The notes: a model not told the origin generated them from the letters alone. A DNA stretch of 38,230 nt from Candidatus Syntropharchaeum sp. (GCA_026134025.1 JAOQII010000015.1:1-38230), one strand, 5' to 3'. Shown: positions 26,033 to 35,287, counted from the first letter of the stretch. Program-made: numbers and translations.

Positions 26033-26152
26033 TTATTTCCCCCACAAGCCTCTGCCAATGGTAAAAGTAAACTTCATTGTTTAAATAATTTTTTGTTAAT
26101 TTTAAGAGAAAACTACTGAAAATATGTAAATAAAGTTTAGATATTCAGGGAG
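26033..26152 (-). promoter_or_regulatory. Promoter region of the kinase operon
   Basis: This 120-bp AT-rich gap separates tiaS from the first kinase gene. On the minus strand TTATTTAAAC at about 26085-26094 is a reasonable TATA box, which would leave a leader of about 35 nt before the GGGGGA ribosome-binding site and ATG 26032. No inverted repeat stands out. Confidence 0.4.
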
Positions 26153-27412
26153 TTATCTTGTAACATGCACCTTCCGTCCCCCGCCCCTCTCACGGATAAG
26201 TGGTCTTGTTATGTGCCTTCTTGCAGATGGAACAACCTCATAAAGCCCACATTCAACCAAACGTTTGATTTTAACGCGTTCACGGTCTATCTGTCGGTTT
26301 CCACATGCCTTACACCTGAAACCCTGTCCTTTACCCATCGATTTCATGCGCTTCCCACAGGTACAGACTGGATTTCGCATAACTTCCTCGATAAGCGAGA
26401 GAATTTCAATCTTCTCAAGGTTAAGCGTCCCATCTTTGAACCCACCAAAGACCCTCACACGATCACCAACAATCAGCGAGCGTATAACGTCTCTGAAGGA
26501 CTTTGTCGGCTCAAAAGCAGCACATTCAAGGGTGTTATCGAGTTTGAAGAAGACATGCCCGCCCTGAATCGTTCTGGGGGGTGATGTTACAACGCCATCG
26601 AGGATATACGATCTGTACTCGATCATCTCATCGATTGAAGCCGTTATATAGTGTGCATCTGTCCCCTGATTCGTGAGAAAAAGTGTTAATCGCTCACAGT
26701 CTTCAGATTTTATCATCCCGAAGGCTTCAAAGATCGAATCGGTAGTATCTCCACGTATGCCGTATAAAACTGGATCAGGGGAGTGTGGTGCAAATATAAT
26801 ATCCCCTGAGGTGTGATCTACTGTGTCCCAGACAAGCGGATATGTGAGAGCATCGGCATCCCATACCGAAGGCTCATCGATCTGACGTTTGCTCCCCCAC
26901 CTATTCTTTGGACGGTATGCGATAAGCTCAAATGTGTGATCTACGTTAGAATTTGTGAGGGTGCAGAATGCTCCGACTGCAGCAAGTGCCCCGATAAGCC
27001 CCCTACCATTCTTGAAAGCATAGGAATCAACCCCGAGATCGCTGATCGTCTTTCCTGCATCGTCGATCGATAGGAGCGTGGAAACAGCATACCTGTAGAA
27101 TGACTCAAGCCTTGATGCCACGTCATCATCTACAAACACAATACCAGGATTCGTTCTTTTGTCTTCAAGATCTGCCATCTCGGATACACGATCGATCACA
27201 TACTGCTTTATATTCTCAATGTCATCTGTCTCGATCTTTATCGCAACAGCACCGTTCCCACGCGTCTTGAACGGGACTGTTGGATTTAACCTTGCAAGAA
27301 TCGGGGGCTTTATAACCTTTCCATATACCTCAAGCTCATCCACAAGTACAGATGCAAGATAAGTCGTGCACATCCCACGAGGTGAGTCGGTATCATCGAT
27401 CCCTATGATCAC
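26153..27412 (-). CDS. tiaS: tRNA(Ile2) 2-agmatinylcytidine synthetase
   Basis: TiaS attaches agmatine to C34 of the CAU-anticodon isoleucine tRNA so that it reads AUA. The 419-residue protein begins with MIIGIDDTDSPRGMCTTYLA, the ATP-binding N-terminal motif, followed by the TCKD-type kinase domain and FLTNQGTDAH. An OB-fold segment carries VFGGFKDGTLNLEKIEIL. A zinc ribbon CTCGKRMKSMGKGQGFRCKACG ends the recognisable part. The start is GTG 27412, 6 nt after the stop of the nitrilase-family gene on the same strand. It is an archaeal hallmark gene. Confidence 0.96.
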   Translation of the reverse strand: MIIGIDDTDSPRGMCTTYLASVLVDELEVYGKVIKPPILARLNPTVPFKTRGNGAVAIKIETDDIENIKQYVIDRVSEMADLEDKRTNPGIVFVDDDVASRLESFYRYAVSTLLSIDDAGKTISDLGVDSYAFKNGRGLIGALAAVGAFCTLTNSNVDHTFELIAYRPKNRWGSKRQIDEPSVWDADALTYPLVWDTVDHTSGDIIFAPHSPDPVLYGIRGDTTDSIFEAFGMIKSEDCERLTLFLTNQGTDAHYITASIDEMIEYRSYILDGVVTSPPRTIQGGHVFFKLDNTLECAAFEPTKSFRDVIRSLIVGDRVRVFGGFKDGTLNLEKIEILSLIEEVMRNPVCTCGKRMKSMGKGQGFRCKACGNRQIDRERVKIKRLVECGLYEVVPSARRHITRPLIRERGGGRKVHVTR

Positions 27413-27418
27413 GCTGAA

Positions 27419-28249
27419 TCACACAAAGAGGGGTTTGTACGCATTCTTCACCCGATCGGTGAGTGAGTAATTCTCGCATCTTAGTTGTCTCAGGAGATTC
27501 AGATCAAGCGCTGCGGTCAGAACCTGTGGTACGTTCTCGTTCTCGTATCTTGCGATAATCCCCCAGGGAGATGCTATCAGGCTTCTTCCAACGATCTTTC
27601 TCCCCCATGGCGTTTTTCCGATGCCGCTCGGCTTTATCAGGAAGTAGTCATTATCGATCGCCCTTGAGACAAATAGACAGTCGCGTGCATCCTTTGTCAC
27701 ATCCACGTCGTTGAAGAAGGAAACAACAGGATTGAATACAATATCACAACCTAATAGTCCAAGAACCCGGCAGGCTTCAGGATACAAGACATCGGCGCAA
27801 ACAAGAACGCCCAGCTTCAACCGATCAAGTTCTACCATCGCGAATTCGCCCCATTTTGAAACCCCGAGCTTAACCTCCTTTGCCGTAACATGAACCTTCC
27901 GCTGATGCCCTATAATCTCACCGTCTTTGAAAAGAAACGCGGTATTGAATAGCAGACCTGAATCATTCTCGATTAAGCACGCCTCAATTAAGATATTCTC
28001 CTCACGAGACAGCTCCTTCAAGAGCTTAAACGTCTGATCAAAGGTCTCTGATGCAGCCTCCTCGAGTGGTTGATTATTCACCTGTGGCAGGTAGAAGTAC
28101 TCAGGGAGTGCCATGATCGTTGCACCCTTTTCTGCTGCCACACCAACCATTCGCTCCACCTCTTCAAGGTTCTCTTCAAAACTCCTCCCAACCCGCATCT
28201 GGATTGCTGCTACAATAATTTCTTCATCATCCATCGTCAAGCTTATCAC
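27419..28249 (-). CDS. Carbon-nitrogen hydrolase (nitrilase superfamily)
   Basis: The 276-residue protein has the complete Glu-Lys-Cys triad: ALPEYFYL (Glu), HQRKVHV (Lys) and GVLVCADVLYPEACR (Cys). Members cleave amide or nitrile bonds in substrates such as N-carbamoylputrescine, omega-amides or carbamoyl amino acids. The substrate here cannot be read from sequence. It overlaps nadE by GTGA at 28246-28249 and is followed by tiaS. The GTG at 28249 is chosen for this overlap; ATG 28234 is the alternative. Confidence 0.9.
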   Translation of the reverse strand: MISLTMDDEEIIVAAIQMRVGRSFEENLEEVERMVGVAAEKGATIMALPEYFYLPQVNNQPLEEAASETFDQTFKLLKELSREENILIEACLIENDSGLLFNTAFLFKDGEIIGHQRKVHVTAKEVKLGVSKWGEFAMVELDRLKLGVLVCADVLYPEACRVLGLLGCDIVFNPVVSFFNDVDVTKDARDCLFVSRAIDNDYFLIKPSGIGKTPWGRKIVGRSLIASPWGIIARYENENVPQVLTAALDLNLLRQLRCENYSLTDRVKNAYKPLFV

Positions 28250-29847
28250 CCTCTATACCTGTTTGTTATCGGCATTCTCCTGCCTGACCCAAACGCACGT
28301 GTTGTGATCTTGATTCCAGGAGCTGCCTGCTGGCGCTTGTACTCGTTGTGATCCACCTTCCAGATCACATCAGCGACGATCTCTTCATCGAACCCCGCTG
28401 CAACGATCTCTTCTTTACTCCTGTGCCGCTCGATATACGCCTCCAGTATCTGATCAAGCACCTCATAGGGTGGGAGCGAATCACTATCTCGCTGACCAAC
28501 GCTTAGCTCAGCAGAAGGTTCTTTTGTGATGATATTTGCTGGTATAACCTCCCTATTGTTTATCTGATTTATGTACCTTGCAAGTTCATACACAACCATC
28601 TTCGGTACGTCTGATATCACAGCAAGCCCGCCTGCCATATCCCCATACAACGTACAATATCCAACAGCAAGCTCGGATTTGTTACCTGTGGAGAGGACGA
28701 GGTACCCAAACTTGTTCGAGAGTGCCATCAAGATATTTCCACGAACCCTCGCCTGTATGTTCTCCTCTGTAACATCCATCTCGCTGCCCTCAAACTCTGC
28801 TGAGAGGGTCGCAGAATATGCATCCACGATCTCAGCAATTGGTATGACCTTGAAAGTTATATCGAGGTTATGGGCTAAATTCCGGGCATCATCGATCGAC
28901 GCTCTGGATGTGATCCTGCTTGGCATCGCGACACCAACGACATTTGCTGCACCAAGCGCCTCCCTGGCCAGTGCGGCTGTAACAGCAGAGTCGATCCCAC
29001 CACTCAATCCAATTATAACCTTACTAAATCCGTTCTTTCTCACATAATCCCTGATCCCTAAAAGAAGCGCACCGTGAATCTCAGAGATCGCATCCTCTGC
29101 TTTAGGTGTGATACTCTCAGCATCAAGATCCACGACCATGAGATCCTCTTCGAAAGACCTGCATTCAGCGATGAGTTCACCTTCTCGATTGAAGAGATAG
29201 CTTCTACCATCAAAGACAAGATCGTCCTGACCCCCAACGAGATTGAGATAGAGAACCCATACCCCGTTCTCCCGTGCCCTTCTTGCGATGCGCTCGATAC
29301 GCTCCTTCCTCTTTCCTGCATAAAATGGGGATGCTGAGATGTTGACGATAAGCTCTGCCCCCATCAGTGCCTGAACCTCATAAGGACCATGATCAACCCA
29401 TATATCCTCACAGATATTCAATCCAAGCCTGATACCACCGAGATTGAAGATCTGACTGCCAGTTGCCGGCTCAAAATACCGCTTCTCATCGAATACATCA
29501 TAATTTGGGAGATGCATCTTATACTGTATCCCCTTGAGTTCTCCATCCTTGAGAAGTGCTGCTGCGTTGAATAGCTTACCCTCCACCTCATCCACGAAAC
29601 CTACAACAACCGCGATACGCCCACTCTCGGCGATGATCCTGGAGAGGGCGTTCCTGTTATCCCTGATGAAAGAGGGCTTTAGAAGAAGATCTTTGGGTGG
29701 ATAGCCTGTTATTGCAAGTTCAGGAAAAACGACAAGATCTGCGTGACGTTCGGTTGCCTCATTGATATATCTCATGATCTTCTCGGTATTCCCGGATATG
29801 TCGCCCACAGTTGGATCGATCTGTGCAAGTGCCACACGGTAACTCAT
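28246..29847 (-). CDS. nadE: Glutamine-dependent NAD+ synthetase
   Basis: This enzyme amidates nicotinic acid adenine dinucleotide to NAD+. The 533-residue protein fuses a nitrilase-type glutaminase domain (VFPELAITGYPP with Glu, KMHLPNYDVFDE with Lys, LNICEDIW with Cys) to an ATP-pyrophosphatase synthetase domain (IIGLSGGIDSAVTAALA, STGNKSELAVGYCTLYGDMAGGLA). Length and order fit the two-domain enzyme that can use glutamine directly. ATG 29847 matches the family start. It is the first gene of an operon with the second nitrilase-family gene and tiaS. Confidence 0.96.
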   Translation of the reverse strand: MSYRVALAQIDPTVGDISGNTEKIMRYINEATERHADLVVFPELAITGYPPKDLLLKPSFIRDNRNALSRIIAESGRIAVVVGFVDEVEGKLFNAAALLKDGELKGIQYKMHLPNYDVFDEKRYFEPATGSQIFNLGGIRLGLNICEDIWVDHGPYEVQALMGAELIVNISASPFYAGKRKERIERIARRARENGVWVLYLNLVGGQDDLVFDGRSYLFNREGELIAECRSFEEDLMVVDLDAESITPKAEDAISEIHGALLLGIRDYVRKNGFSKVIIGLSGGIDSAVTAALAREALGAANVVGVAMPSRITSRASIDDARNLAHNLDITFKVIPIAEIVDAYSATLSAEFEGSEMDVTEENIQARVRGNILMALSNKFGYLVLSTGNKSELAVGYCTLYGDMAGGLAVISDVPKMVVYELARYINQINNREVIPANIITKEPSAELSVGQRDSDSLPPYEVLDQILEAYIERHRSKEEIVAAGFDEEIVADVIWKVDHNEYKRQQAAPGIKITTRAFGSGRRMPITNRYRG

Positions 29848-29889
29848 TGCTTCGCCTACACGATCTTTGGTATTGAATCAATGATAAAA

Positions 29890-31638
29890 CTAACCCCTGA
29901 AGTACAGACCAATCGCTGCTCTGAATAGATTAAAGAACCTCAGATTCTTCTTTGAAGCCGGCCATTCCATGTGAACTTTCTCATTGATCACATATTCAAG
30001 CATCGAGTCGAGCCGTGGTTTAAGTTCCATCAACCGCTCATGCTGGATCCTCGGATCCTCCAGTTCCATTATTTTATCAATCGTTTCTGTAAGCTCAATC
30101 GCGAGTTTTATCCGCTCCTCCGTCGCTTTGAATGTTTTCTGATCTATAACACCATACGCTGCCTTCAGCTGGTTCAGCTTGAGTCCTGCTCTGTACGTGC
30201 AATCAACGATCTCATCCCGTCCCATCCATTCGGTCTCATAATTCAAAGCGTATTTCCAGCTTGGTGCAAGCATCGCCTTCCTGTACTCATCGAGCGTCTT
30301 GAAGCGGATCTTATATCCGAACTTCTCAGCCCTCTCATACGCGATACATCCAGGGTCAAGAAAAGGGGAGTATGAGAGGATGAAAGGGGTCACTTTTGCC
30401 CCAAATTTATTCATTAAATCTCCACACCACTCGACCGTCTCCATCGCAGACGCGCAGGTCTGAAGCGGAAGCCCGATCATGAAGAAGAGGTCAAACCTGT
30501 TGCATCCATTATCGAGCGCCCACTCGATATTTGCCTCAATCTCAGCATTTGTATACCGTTTCCCCTCTCTTAAACGGATCTTCTCATCATGGGTATCAGG
30601 CGATATCTCAAAGTTGAAGTTCTTGACAGATGCAGCCACAGCCTCAAAATACTCCTTTGGGGCGGTTGTGAAAAGCTCAAAGACGAGATGGTTCTCAAAA
30701 GTTTCTTCTCTCAAGCCATCGAGGATCGTGCAGGCATAATCTTCGCCACCCTGGCGCAGATCACCGATGATGAATATCGGCGCTCTTGTGTATCTGGTAA
30801 CTTTCAGAATATCCCGTGCGATTAACTCTGGATCACGGAAAGAAGCTTCCTTGCGGTTGCAATACTCTGAAAGTGCACTCTTTGAGCCACCGCAGAAGGT
30901 GCAGTTATGTGTGCAGCCACGACAGGTTATAATCGGCGTGATCGGATAATCCATCCAGTGAGATGATCCACTCTTCCATGGGCTTAAACTTCGTATATCC
31001 GCATATCTCAGGGCTGTCTTGAAGGCATAGATATAGTTGTTCACAAAGTTGTTGAGATTGGACGGGACGTGTGTGAATGGATTTATTCGAACACCGGCAT
31101 TGTCCCCATCTTCTTTCCAGACAAGATTTGGTATATCGCCCAAAGACGCGTGAGATTTTGCACCAATCACCTTCATAAGCTCTAAAAACGGTTCTTCAGT
31201 GGTATCTCCTCTTATGATAAAATCAACCTCTGGATAGCGAATCAGTTCCTCATGGAAGTATGTTGCAGAGAGCCCACCGAATATCACGGGTGTATCAGGG
31301 TGATACTTCTTGCATATCTTCGCAACCTCGACACTCCCCTGTGCATGTGCCAGCCAGTGGAGATCGATCCCGAACGCTCGTGGTTTAAGTTTTCGTATCA
31401 GCTTTTCAGGATTAAAACCCTCATCTGATAGCATTCTGGCTGCTAAATTGATGATCCGCACCTTTATCCCACCTCGTTCAAGATGCTCTAATATCGAGAA
31501 AAAACCGATCGGATACATCTCAAATAGTGGGGATGAGGGAACGCCATCTGCGATAGGACCAAACATCAGAGGATACTTTCTAAAATCATAGACCGCTGGT
31601 GCGTGTAGCAGGACCAGATCTGGACTTCTAATGCTCAT
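29890..31638 (-). CDS. B12-binding domain radical SAM protein
   Basis: The 582-residue protein has an N-terminal cobalamin-binding Rossmann-type domain (about residues 35-150, with IDLHWLAHAQGS and VIFGGLSATYFHEEL). The radical SAM core has the cluster motif CTHNCTFC within TCRGCTHNCTFCGG. This layout is the class of B12-dependent radical SAM enzymes, which includes many methyltransferases and ring-forming enzymes. A long C-terminal extension (about 180 residues) with no recognised domain follows. The substrate cannot be inferred. ATG 31638 has AAGAG immediately upstream. It is divergent from the hexaheme cytochrome, sharing about 70 bp. Confidence 0.88.
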   Translation of the reverse strand: MSIRSPDLVLLHAPAVYDFRKYPLMFGPIADGVPSSPLFEMYPIGFFSILEHLERGGIKVRIINLAARMLSDEGFNPEKLIRKLKPRAFGIDLHWLAHAQGSVEVAKICKKYHPDTPVIFGGLSATYFHEELIRYPEVDFIIRGDTTEEPFLELMKVIGAKSHASLGDIPNLVWKEDGDNAGVRINPFTHVPSNLNNFVNNYIYAFKTALRYADIRSLSPWKSGSSHWMDYPITPIITCRGCTHNCTFCGGSKSALSEYCNRKEASFRDPELIARDILKVTRYTRAPIFIIGDLRQGGEDYACTILDGLREETFENHLVFELFTTAPKEYFEAVAASVKNFNFEISPDTHDEKIRLREGKRYTNAEIEANIEWALDNGCNRFDLFFMIGLPLQTCASAMETVEWCGDLMNKFGAKVTPFILSYSPFLDPGCIAYERAEKFGYKIRFKTLDEYRKAMLAPSWKYALNYETEWMGRDEIVDCTYRAGLKLNQLKAAYGVIDQKTFKATEERIKLAIELTETIDKIMELEDPRIQHERLMELKPRLDSMLEYVINEKVHMEWPASKKNLRFFNLFRAAIGLYFRG

Positions 31639-31710
31639 CTCTTTACATCTCGCTATAGGGGTGGGTAAAAATCGTAATCTTTATAACTCTATCGGAACGT
31701 GAGTGAAAAC
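31639..31710. promoter_or_regulatory. Divergent promoter, radical SAM gene / hexaheme cytochrome
   Basis: On the plus strand TTTATAA at about 31679-31685 lies 25-30 nt before ATG 31711, the normal distance for a leaderless archaeal mRNA. This favours ATG 31711 over the GTG at 31699 as the cytochrome start. On the minus strand the same box or CCTATAG near 31655 could serve the radical SAM gene. Confidence 0.4.
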
Positions 31711-32286
31711 ATGAGTCTGATAAAAAGAGTGTGGGAAGAGCGGAAAGAGCTTATCAAAGGCATCGTTATCGGCGTTATCATTGGGGCAATCCTGGTTGGA
31801 GGCGGCATCTTTGGATGGGAATTCACAGAGAGCGATACATTCTGTACCGCCCTTTGTCACGAGGTTATGGGTGGCTATGATCTGGCACTCCAGCAGGGAC
31901 CGCATGGGAGTGAGCACTGCGTGGACTGTCATGGAGAGGAATGTTTCATTGATAAAATTAAGATGAAGATGTTCGAAGATCCGGTGACCTTCGTCAAGTA
32001 CGTAACAAAGGACTACGAGACACCGGTACATGCACATATCACGAACGAGTTCTGTGAGCGGTGCCATATCACACCTTTAAAGGGCAACCGACAGATGTCT
32101 GATGTGGGATTTGACCATGTGATCCATACAGAGGTGCTTGACTGTGAGACCTGCCATGGGCGAGTTGCACATGGGTATGAGCCGATGCCAACAGGGCATG
32201 ATCTCTGTGGTAGATGTCACCAGGGTGAGATCAGGGATACCACTGAATGCAGTATGTGCCATGGCACAACGGTAGCATTGAATTAA
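31711..32286 (+). CDS. Membrane-anchored hexaheme c-type cytochrome (NapC/NirT/NrfH-like)
   Basis: The 191-residue protein starts with a short cytoplasmic segment and one membrane helix (about residues 17-36, IVIGVIIGAILVGGGIFG). Six heme-binding motifs follow on the outer side: CTALCH at 45-50 (a CxxxCH variant), then CVDCH (70-74), CERCH (115-119), CETCH (145-149), CGRCH (166-170) and CSMCH (180-184). NapC/NrfH-type proteins usually pass electrons from the membrane quinone or methanophenazine pool to outside acceptors. Six hemes is more than the usual four or five. The start may also be GTG 31699; a TATA box 25-30 nt before the ATG favours 31711. The next gene overlaps its stop. Confidence 0.88.
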   Translation: MSLIKRVWEERKELIKGIVIGVIIGAILVGGGIFGWEFTESDTFCTALCHEVMGGYDLALQQGPHGSEHCVDCHGEECFIDKIKMKMFEDPVTFVKYVTKDYETPVHAHITNEFCERCHITPLKGNRQMSDVGFDHVIHTEVLDCETCHGRVAHGYEPMPTGHDLCGRCHQGEIRDTTECSMCHGTTVALN

Positions 32287-32615
32287 TGACAAAAGTTGTA
32301 ATCTATGGTGGTGCCTGCAAGTTCAGAACCGAGGTAACCATCCTTCGGGATGGATGGGATGTAACGATCAATGTCAGTTCTGAATGTAAGCACTGCCAGG
32401 ATTATGGCAACTCTATCCCGAGTTTGAGTTTTTTTGATCTCTTTCCAGAACGGGGCAAGCCAGCGGTTGGGTTTATGGAAAATATTTTTTATAAAAATGC
32501 GGATATTTACCTTCCACATGTCGATTGTCCTGTACCCTGCGGACTTCTAAAAGCGATCTTTGCCGAGTTTGACCTGCAGTTGAAGGAAGCTCCGAGATTT
32601 GAGTTCATTGACTAA
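32286..32615 (+). CDS. Small conserved Cys-containing protein (DUF6951-like)
   Basis: The 109-residue protein has the pattern VVIYGGACKFRTEVTI, SSECKHCQ and HVDCPVPCGLLKAI, which resembles a small family in methanogens and relatives that I recall as DUF6951. Its five cysteines and the PVPCG loop could bind a metal or FeS cluster. No function is known. Its ATG overlaps the cytochrome stop (TAATG), so it is probably co-expressed with it. Its last 11 bases overlap the convergent tldE gene. The longer open frame from 32247 lies inside the cytochrome gene. Confidence 0.7.
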   Translation: MTKVVIYGGACKFRTEVTILRDGWDVTINVSSECKHCQDYGNSIPSLSFFDLFPERGKPAVGFMENIFYKNADIYLPHVDCPVPCGLLKAIFAEFDLQLKEAPRFEFID

Positions 32616-33915
32616 CCTGCACCTCACCCACGAGAATCGATGGCGATACGATATTACCACGCTGGCTCGTATCACTACCTGTAAGAATAACATTTTCCAG
32701 AAGTTCCACGCTCGATCCCGAGATCATCACCTGCCCCAGCGGATCACCAAGTTCCCCCTTCTCGATCCTGAAACCATTGTGAACGAGCAGCGAGAACTCA
32801 CCAGATGTCCTGGATGCAGTGTGTGCCCCGATCAGGTCTGTTACAAAGATTCCATCCCTAACTTCGGCGATAAGCTCATCTTCCTCTCTATTTCCAGGTT
32901 TTATAACAAAGTTTGAGGGGGCGGTCTTTGGGGTTGAATCAAATGAACGCGATGCGTTACCTGTACTATCAACTCCTTCCTTTCTTGCGGTGTAAATATC
33001 ATAGAGAAATCCTCTGAGGATACCATCTTCGATGACCACTGTTCTGCATGAAGGAGTGCCCTCTCCATCAAAGATACGGCTCCCTGTTCCGTTATAATAC
33101 CTTCCATCATCTATTATTGTAACTGAATCGGATGCTACAGCCTCATCGACTCGTTCCATATAGGGAGACCGCTTCTCCTGAATACTATCTCCAAGAAGGT
33201 GATTTATTGCTGTAGCAGAGAAGAGGCTTGAGACTGCACGGGGGGAAAGGATCACAGATTTTATCCCACCCTCAATCTTTACAGGTTTCTGCGAGTTTAC
33301 AGCAAGTGTTGCCGTCTCTTTTGCAAGCGATTCAAGATCAATATTGGAGAGAAGTTTCGACTCCTGCCAGTCCCATGCAGAAATCTCGCCCAGTGCAACG
33401 CTAACTGATGCCCCGATTGATGTTGAATCTTCGCTTATCTCAACCCCGTTTGAGTTCATGATCCATCTTGAGCCTGAAGATGTGCCAATCTCCCCGCCTG
33501 TAACCTTGATCGCATCATCCACTTCCTTTGCAGCATCTATCATCATCTCAGCATACGCTATTCTCTCATTGACTTCAAGATCAGCGATAAGCGGATCAAA
33601 TATGCCTTTAACCGAGTGGTAAGCTCCCTGTTTCTCTGAAAACCCCCGAAAATCAGACCCAGCAACCCTTGCAAGCTTAACAGCTTCTCTGGCACAGTCC
33701 TCAACCTTTGCAGGATCGCTCATGTAAGCGAACCCAACCTTCCCCTCGACTACCGCCCTTATGCCGATCCCACCACCACTTCCAGCCTCAAGCCTGTGTA
33801 TCTTATCTTTTTCGATCTCAACAGAAGCGAAATTCGAGAAAGAAGCGTAAACTTCGGCTTCCGAAGCAATCCTGAGCGCAGCTTCAAGCCCTTTTTTCAT
33901 GATATCAAGCATCAT
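32605..33915 (-). CDS. tldE: TldE/PmbA-family protein (metalloprotease partner)
   Basis: The 436-residue protein belongs to the TldD/PmbA family: N-terminal EVYASFSNFASVEIEKDKIHRLEAGSGGGIGIRAVVEGKVGFAY and C-terminal GTPSCRTVVIEDG and NFVIKPGN segments. It lacks the HExxxH motif, as expected of the non-catalytic TldE/PmbA subunit that pairs with TldD. The heterodimer degrades or trims unfolded peptides and peptide natural products in bacteria. I chose ATG 33915 (or 33912), preceded by GGTGG and overlapping the tldD end by 11 nt; ATG 33900 is the alternative. The frame upstream of that lies in tldD. Confidence 0.92.
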   Translation of the reverse strand: MMLDIMKKGLEAALRIASEAEVYASFSNFASVEIEKDKIHRLEAGSGGGIGIRAVVEGKVGFAYMSDPAKVEDCAREAVKLARVAGSDFRGFSEKQGAYHSVKGIFDPLIADLEVNERIAYAEMMIDAAKEVDDAIKVTGGEIGTSSGSRWIMNSNGVEISEDSTSIGASVSVALGEISAWDWQESKLLSNIDLESLAKETATLAVNSQKPVKIEGGIKSVILSPRAVSSLFSATAINHLLGDSIQEKRSPYMERVDEAVASDSVTIIDDGRYYNGTGSRIFDGEGTPSCRTVVIEDGILRGFLYDIYTARKEGVDSTGNASRSFDSTPKTAPSNFVIKPGNREEDELIAEVRDGIFVTDLIGAHTASRTSGEFSLLVHNGFRIEKGELGDPLGQVMISGSSVELLENVILTGSDTSQRGNIVSPSILVGEVQVSQ

Positions 33916-35287
33916 TACCACCCACCAGAATCTCAGAAATCCTCGCATCAGGTCCTGATTCTGATACAGGAACCGTCTGACCGTTTTTTCCACAGAATCC
34001 GATCGATCCGGTTACATCTTTGCCGAGTGCATCGATCTTTTCAAGCACCTCCAACGTCCTCCCTGCAAGAGAGAGGTTTCTTATCGAGCCTTTAACCTCA
34101 CCATTCTCGATCATGAAAGCTTCTTCTGCTGTGAACTGGAAGTTACCACCGACCGTATCAACCTGACCACCGCGCATCCCCTTCGCATATATCCCCATCT
34201 TTATATCCTCGATAATCTCATCAAAGCTCTGGTCTCCTCTTTCGATTATAATATTGCTCATCCTTGCGATCGGTATGTGTGAGTTATCCTCTGCCCGCGC
34301 ATTTGCGGTAACCTCCATTCCGAGTTCTCCTGCACTTGATCTTGTATGGAGATACGACCTGAGGGTTCCGTTCTCTATGATCAGCGTCCGTCTGGATCTC
34401 ACTCCCTCATCATCGAAGGGATAGTAGCCATGTGTCTGTGGGATTGAGGGATCATCGGCGATCGTTATGATCTCGGATGCAATCCTGCTTCCGATCTTAT
34501 CTGCAAGAATCGACTCACCCGATACAACGAGATCCGCCTCTGCTGCATGTCCGAGCGCCTCGTGAGCAAAAACGCCGAGAAGCTTGCCATCCATCACCAC
34601 CGGAAATTTTCCTGCGGGTGGATTTTTTGCATCAAGCAGCCTCAGTGCACGCTTTGATACACTCGCCGCGATCTCTCCAGGATCATTCTCTTTTGTCAGT
34701 TCAAAACCCGTGAATGCGCCGACTCGATCATGGGCTTCCTGAAGTTCGCCGCCCTCTGATGCAACCGCCCTGAACCCGATCGAGATGTAGGGGAGATGCA
34801 ACCTGATCTCAGATCCTTCTGAGTTTAGAAACAACTTCTCGATTATACTATCGGTGTAATAGACAGAAGCGCTCTTGATCCGCTCATCGACGTCCACAAG
34901 CCTCTTATAGGCTTCTCTGACGAGCGAGATCTTCCGATCAATTCCCACATCCTCAGGAGGTTCTCTCACCTTGAGCTTAAATTCCTCATTCGTTGAGTCA
35001 GAGGGTGCGAGTTTGATATTTTTATCCGCTTTATGTGCCTTTGCAAGCTTTAAAGCTTTTGTAATCCCATCTTCAAGTCTTGAAGGATCGCTTGTTGCAT
35101 AAAACCCCCACGACCCATCGAGGAGTACCCTGATACCAGCACCAAGCTCGAATCCAACCTTTGCTTCCCGTAATACATCATCTCTGATCTCAATAACCGT
35201 ACTCTGTTCCTTCTCGTACCTTATATCCAGGTAGTCAGCACCATCATCGATTGCCCTCATCATCTGACGCTCAAGCTCCATTTTCAT
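33905..35287 (-). CDS. tldD: TldD metalloprotease
   Basis: The 460-residue protein is the catalytic subunit of the TldD/TldE protease. The zinc motif HEALGHAAE is at residues 242-250 (HExxxH), and a late GFCGKNGQ supplies the conserved cysteine. The N-terminal half (ADYLDIRYEKE) and the RTLIIENG strand match the family. TldD/TldE matures microcin B17 and degrades unfolded peptides in bacteria; archaeal substrates are unknown. Its ATG overlaps the end of the DUF1786 gene by ATGA, and tldE follows with an 11-nt overlap, so the three genes form one operon. Confidence 0.95.
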   Translation of the reverse strand: MKMELERQMMRAIDDGADYLDIRYEKEQSTVIEIRDDVLREAKVGFELGAGIRVLLDGSWGFYATSDPSRLEDGITKALKLAKAHKADKNIKLAPSDSTNEEFKLKVREPPEDVGIDRKISLVREAYKRLVDVDERIKSASVYYTDSIIEKLFLNSEGSEIRLHLPYISIGFRAVASEGGELQEAHDRVGAFTGFELTKENDPGEIAASVSKRALRLLDAKNPPAGKFPVVMDGKLLGVFAHEALGHAAEADLVVSGESILADKIGSRIASEIITIADDPSIPQTHGYYPFDDEGVRSRRTLIIENGTLRSYLHTRSSAGELGMEVTANARAEDNSHIPIARMSNIIIERGDQSFDEIIEDIKMGIYAKGMRGGQVDTVGGNFQFTAEEAFMIENGEVKGSIRNLSLAGRTLEVLEKIDALGKDVTGSIGFCGKNGQTVPVSESGPDARISEILVGGNDA

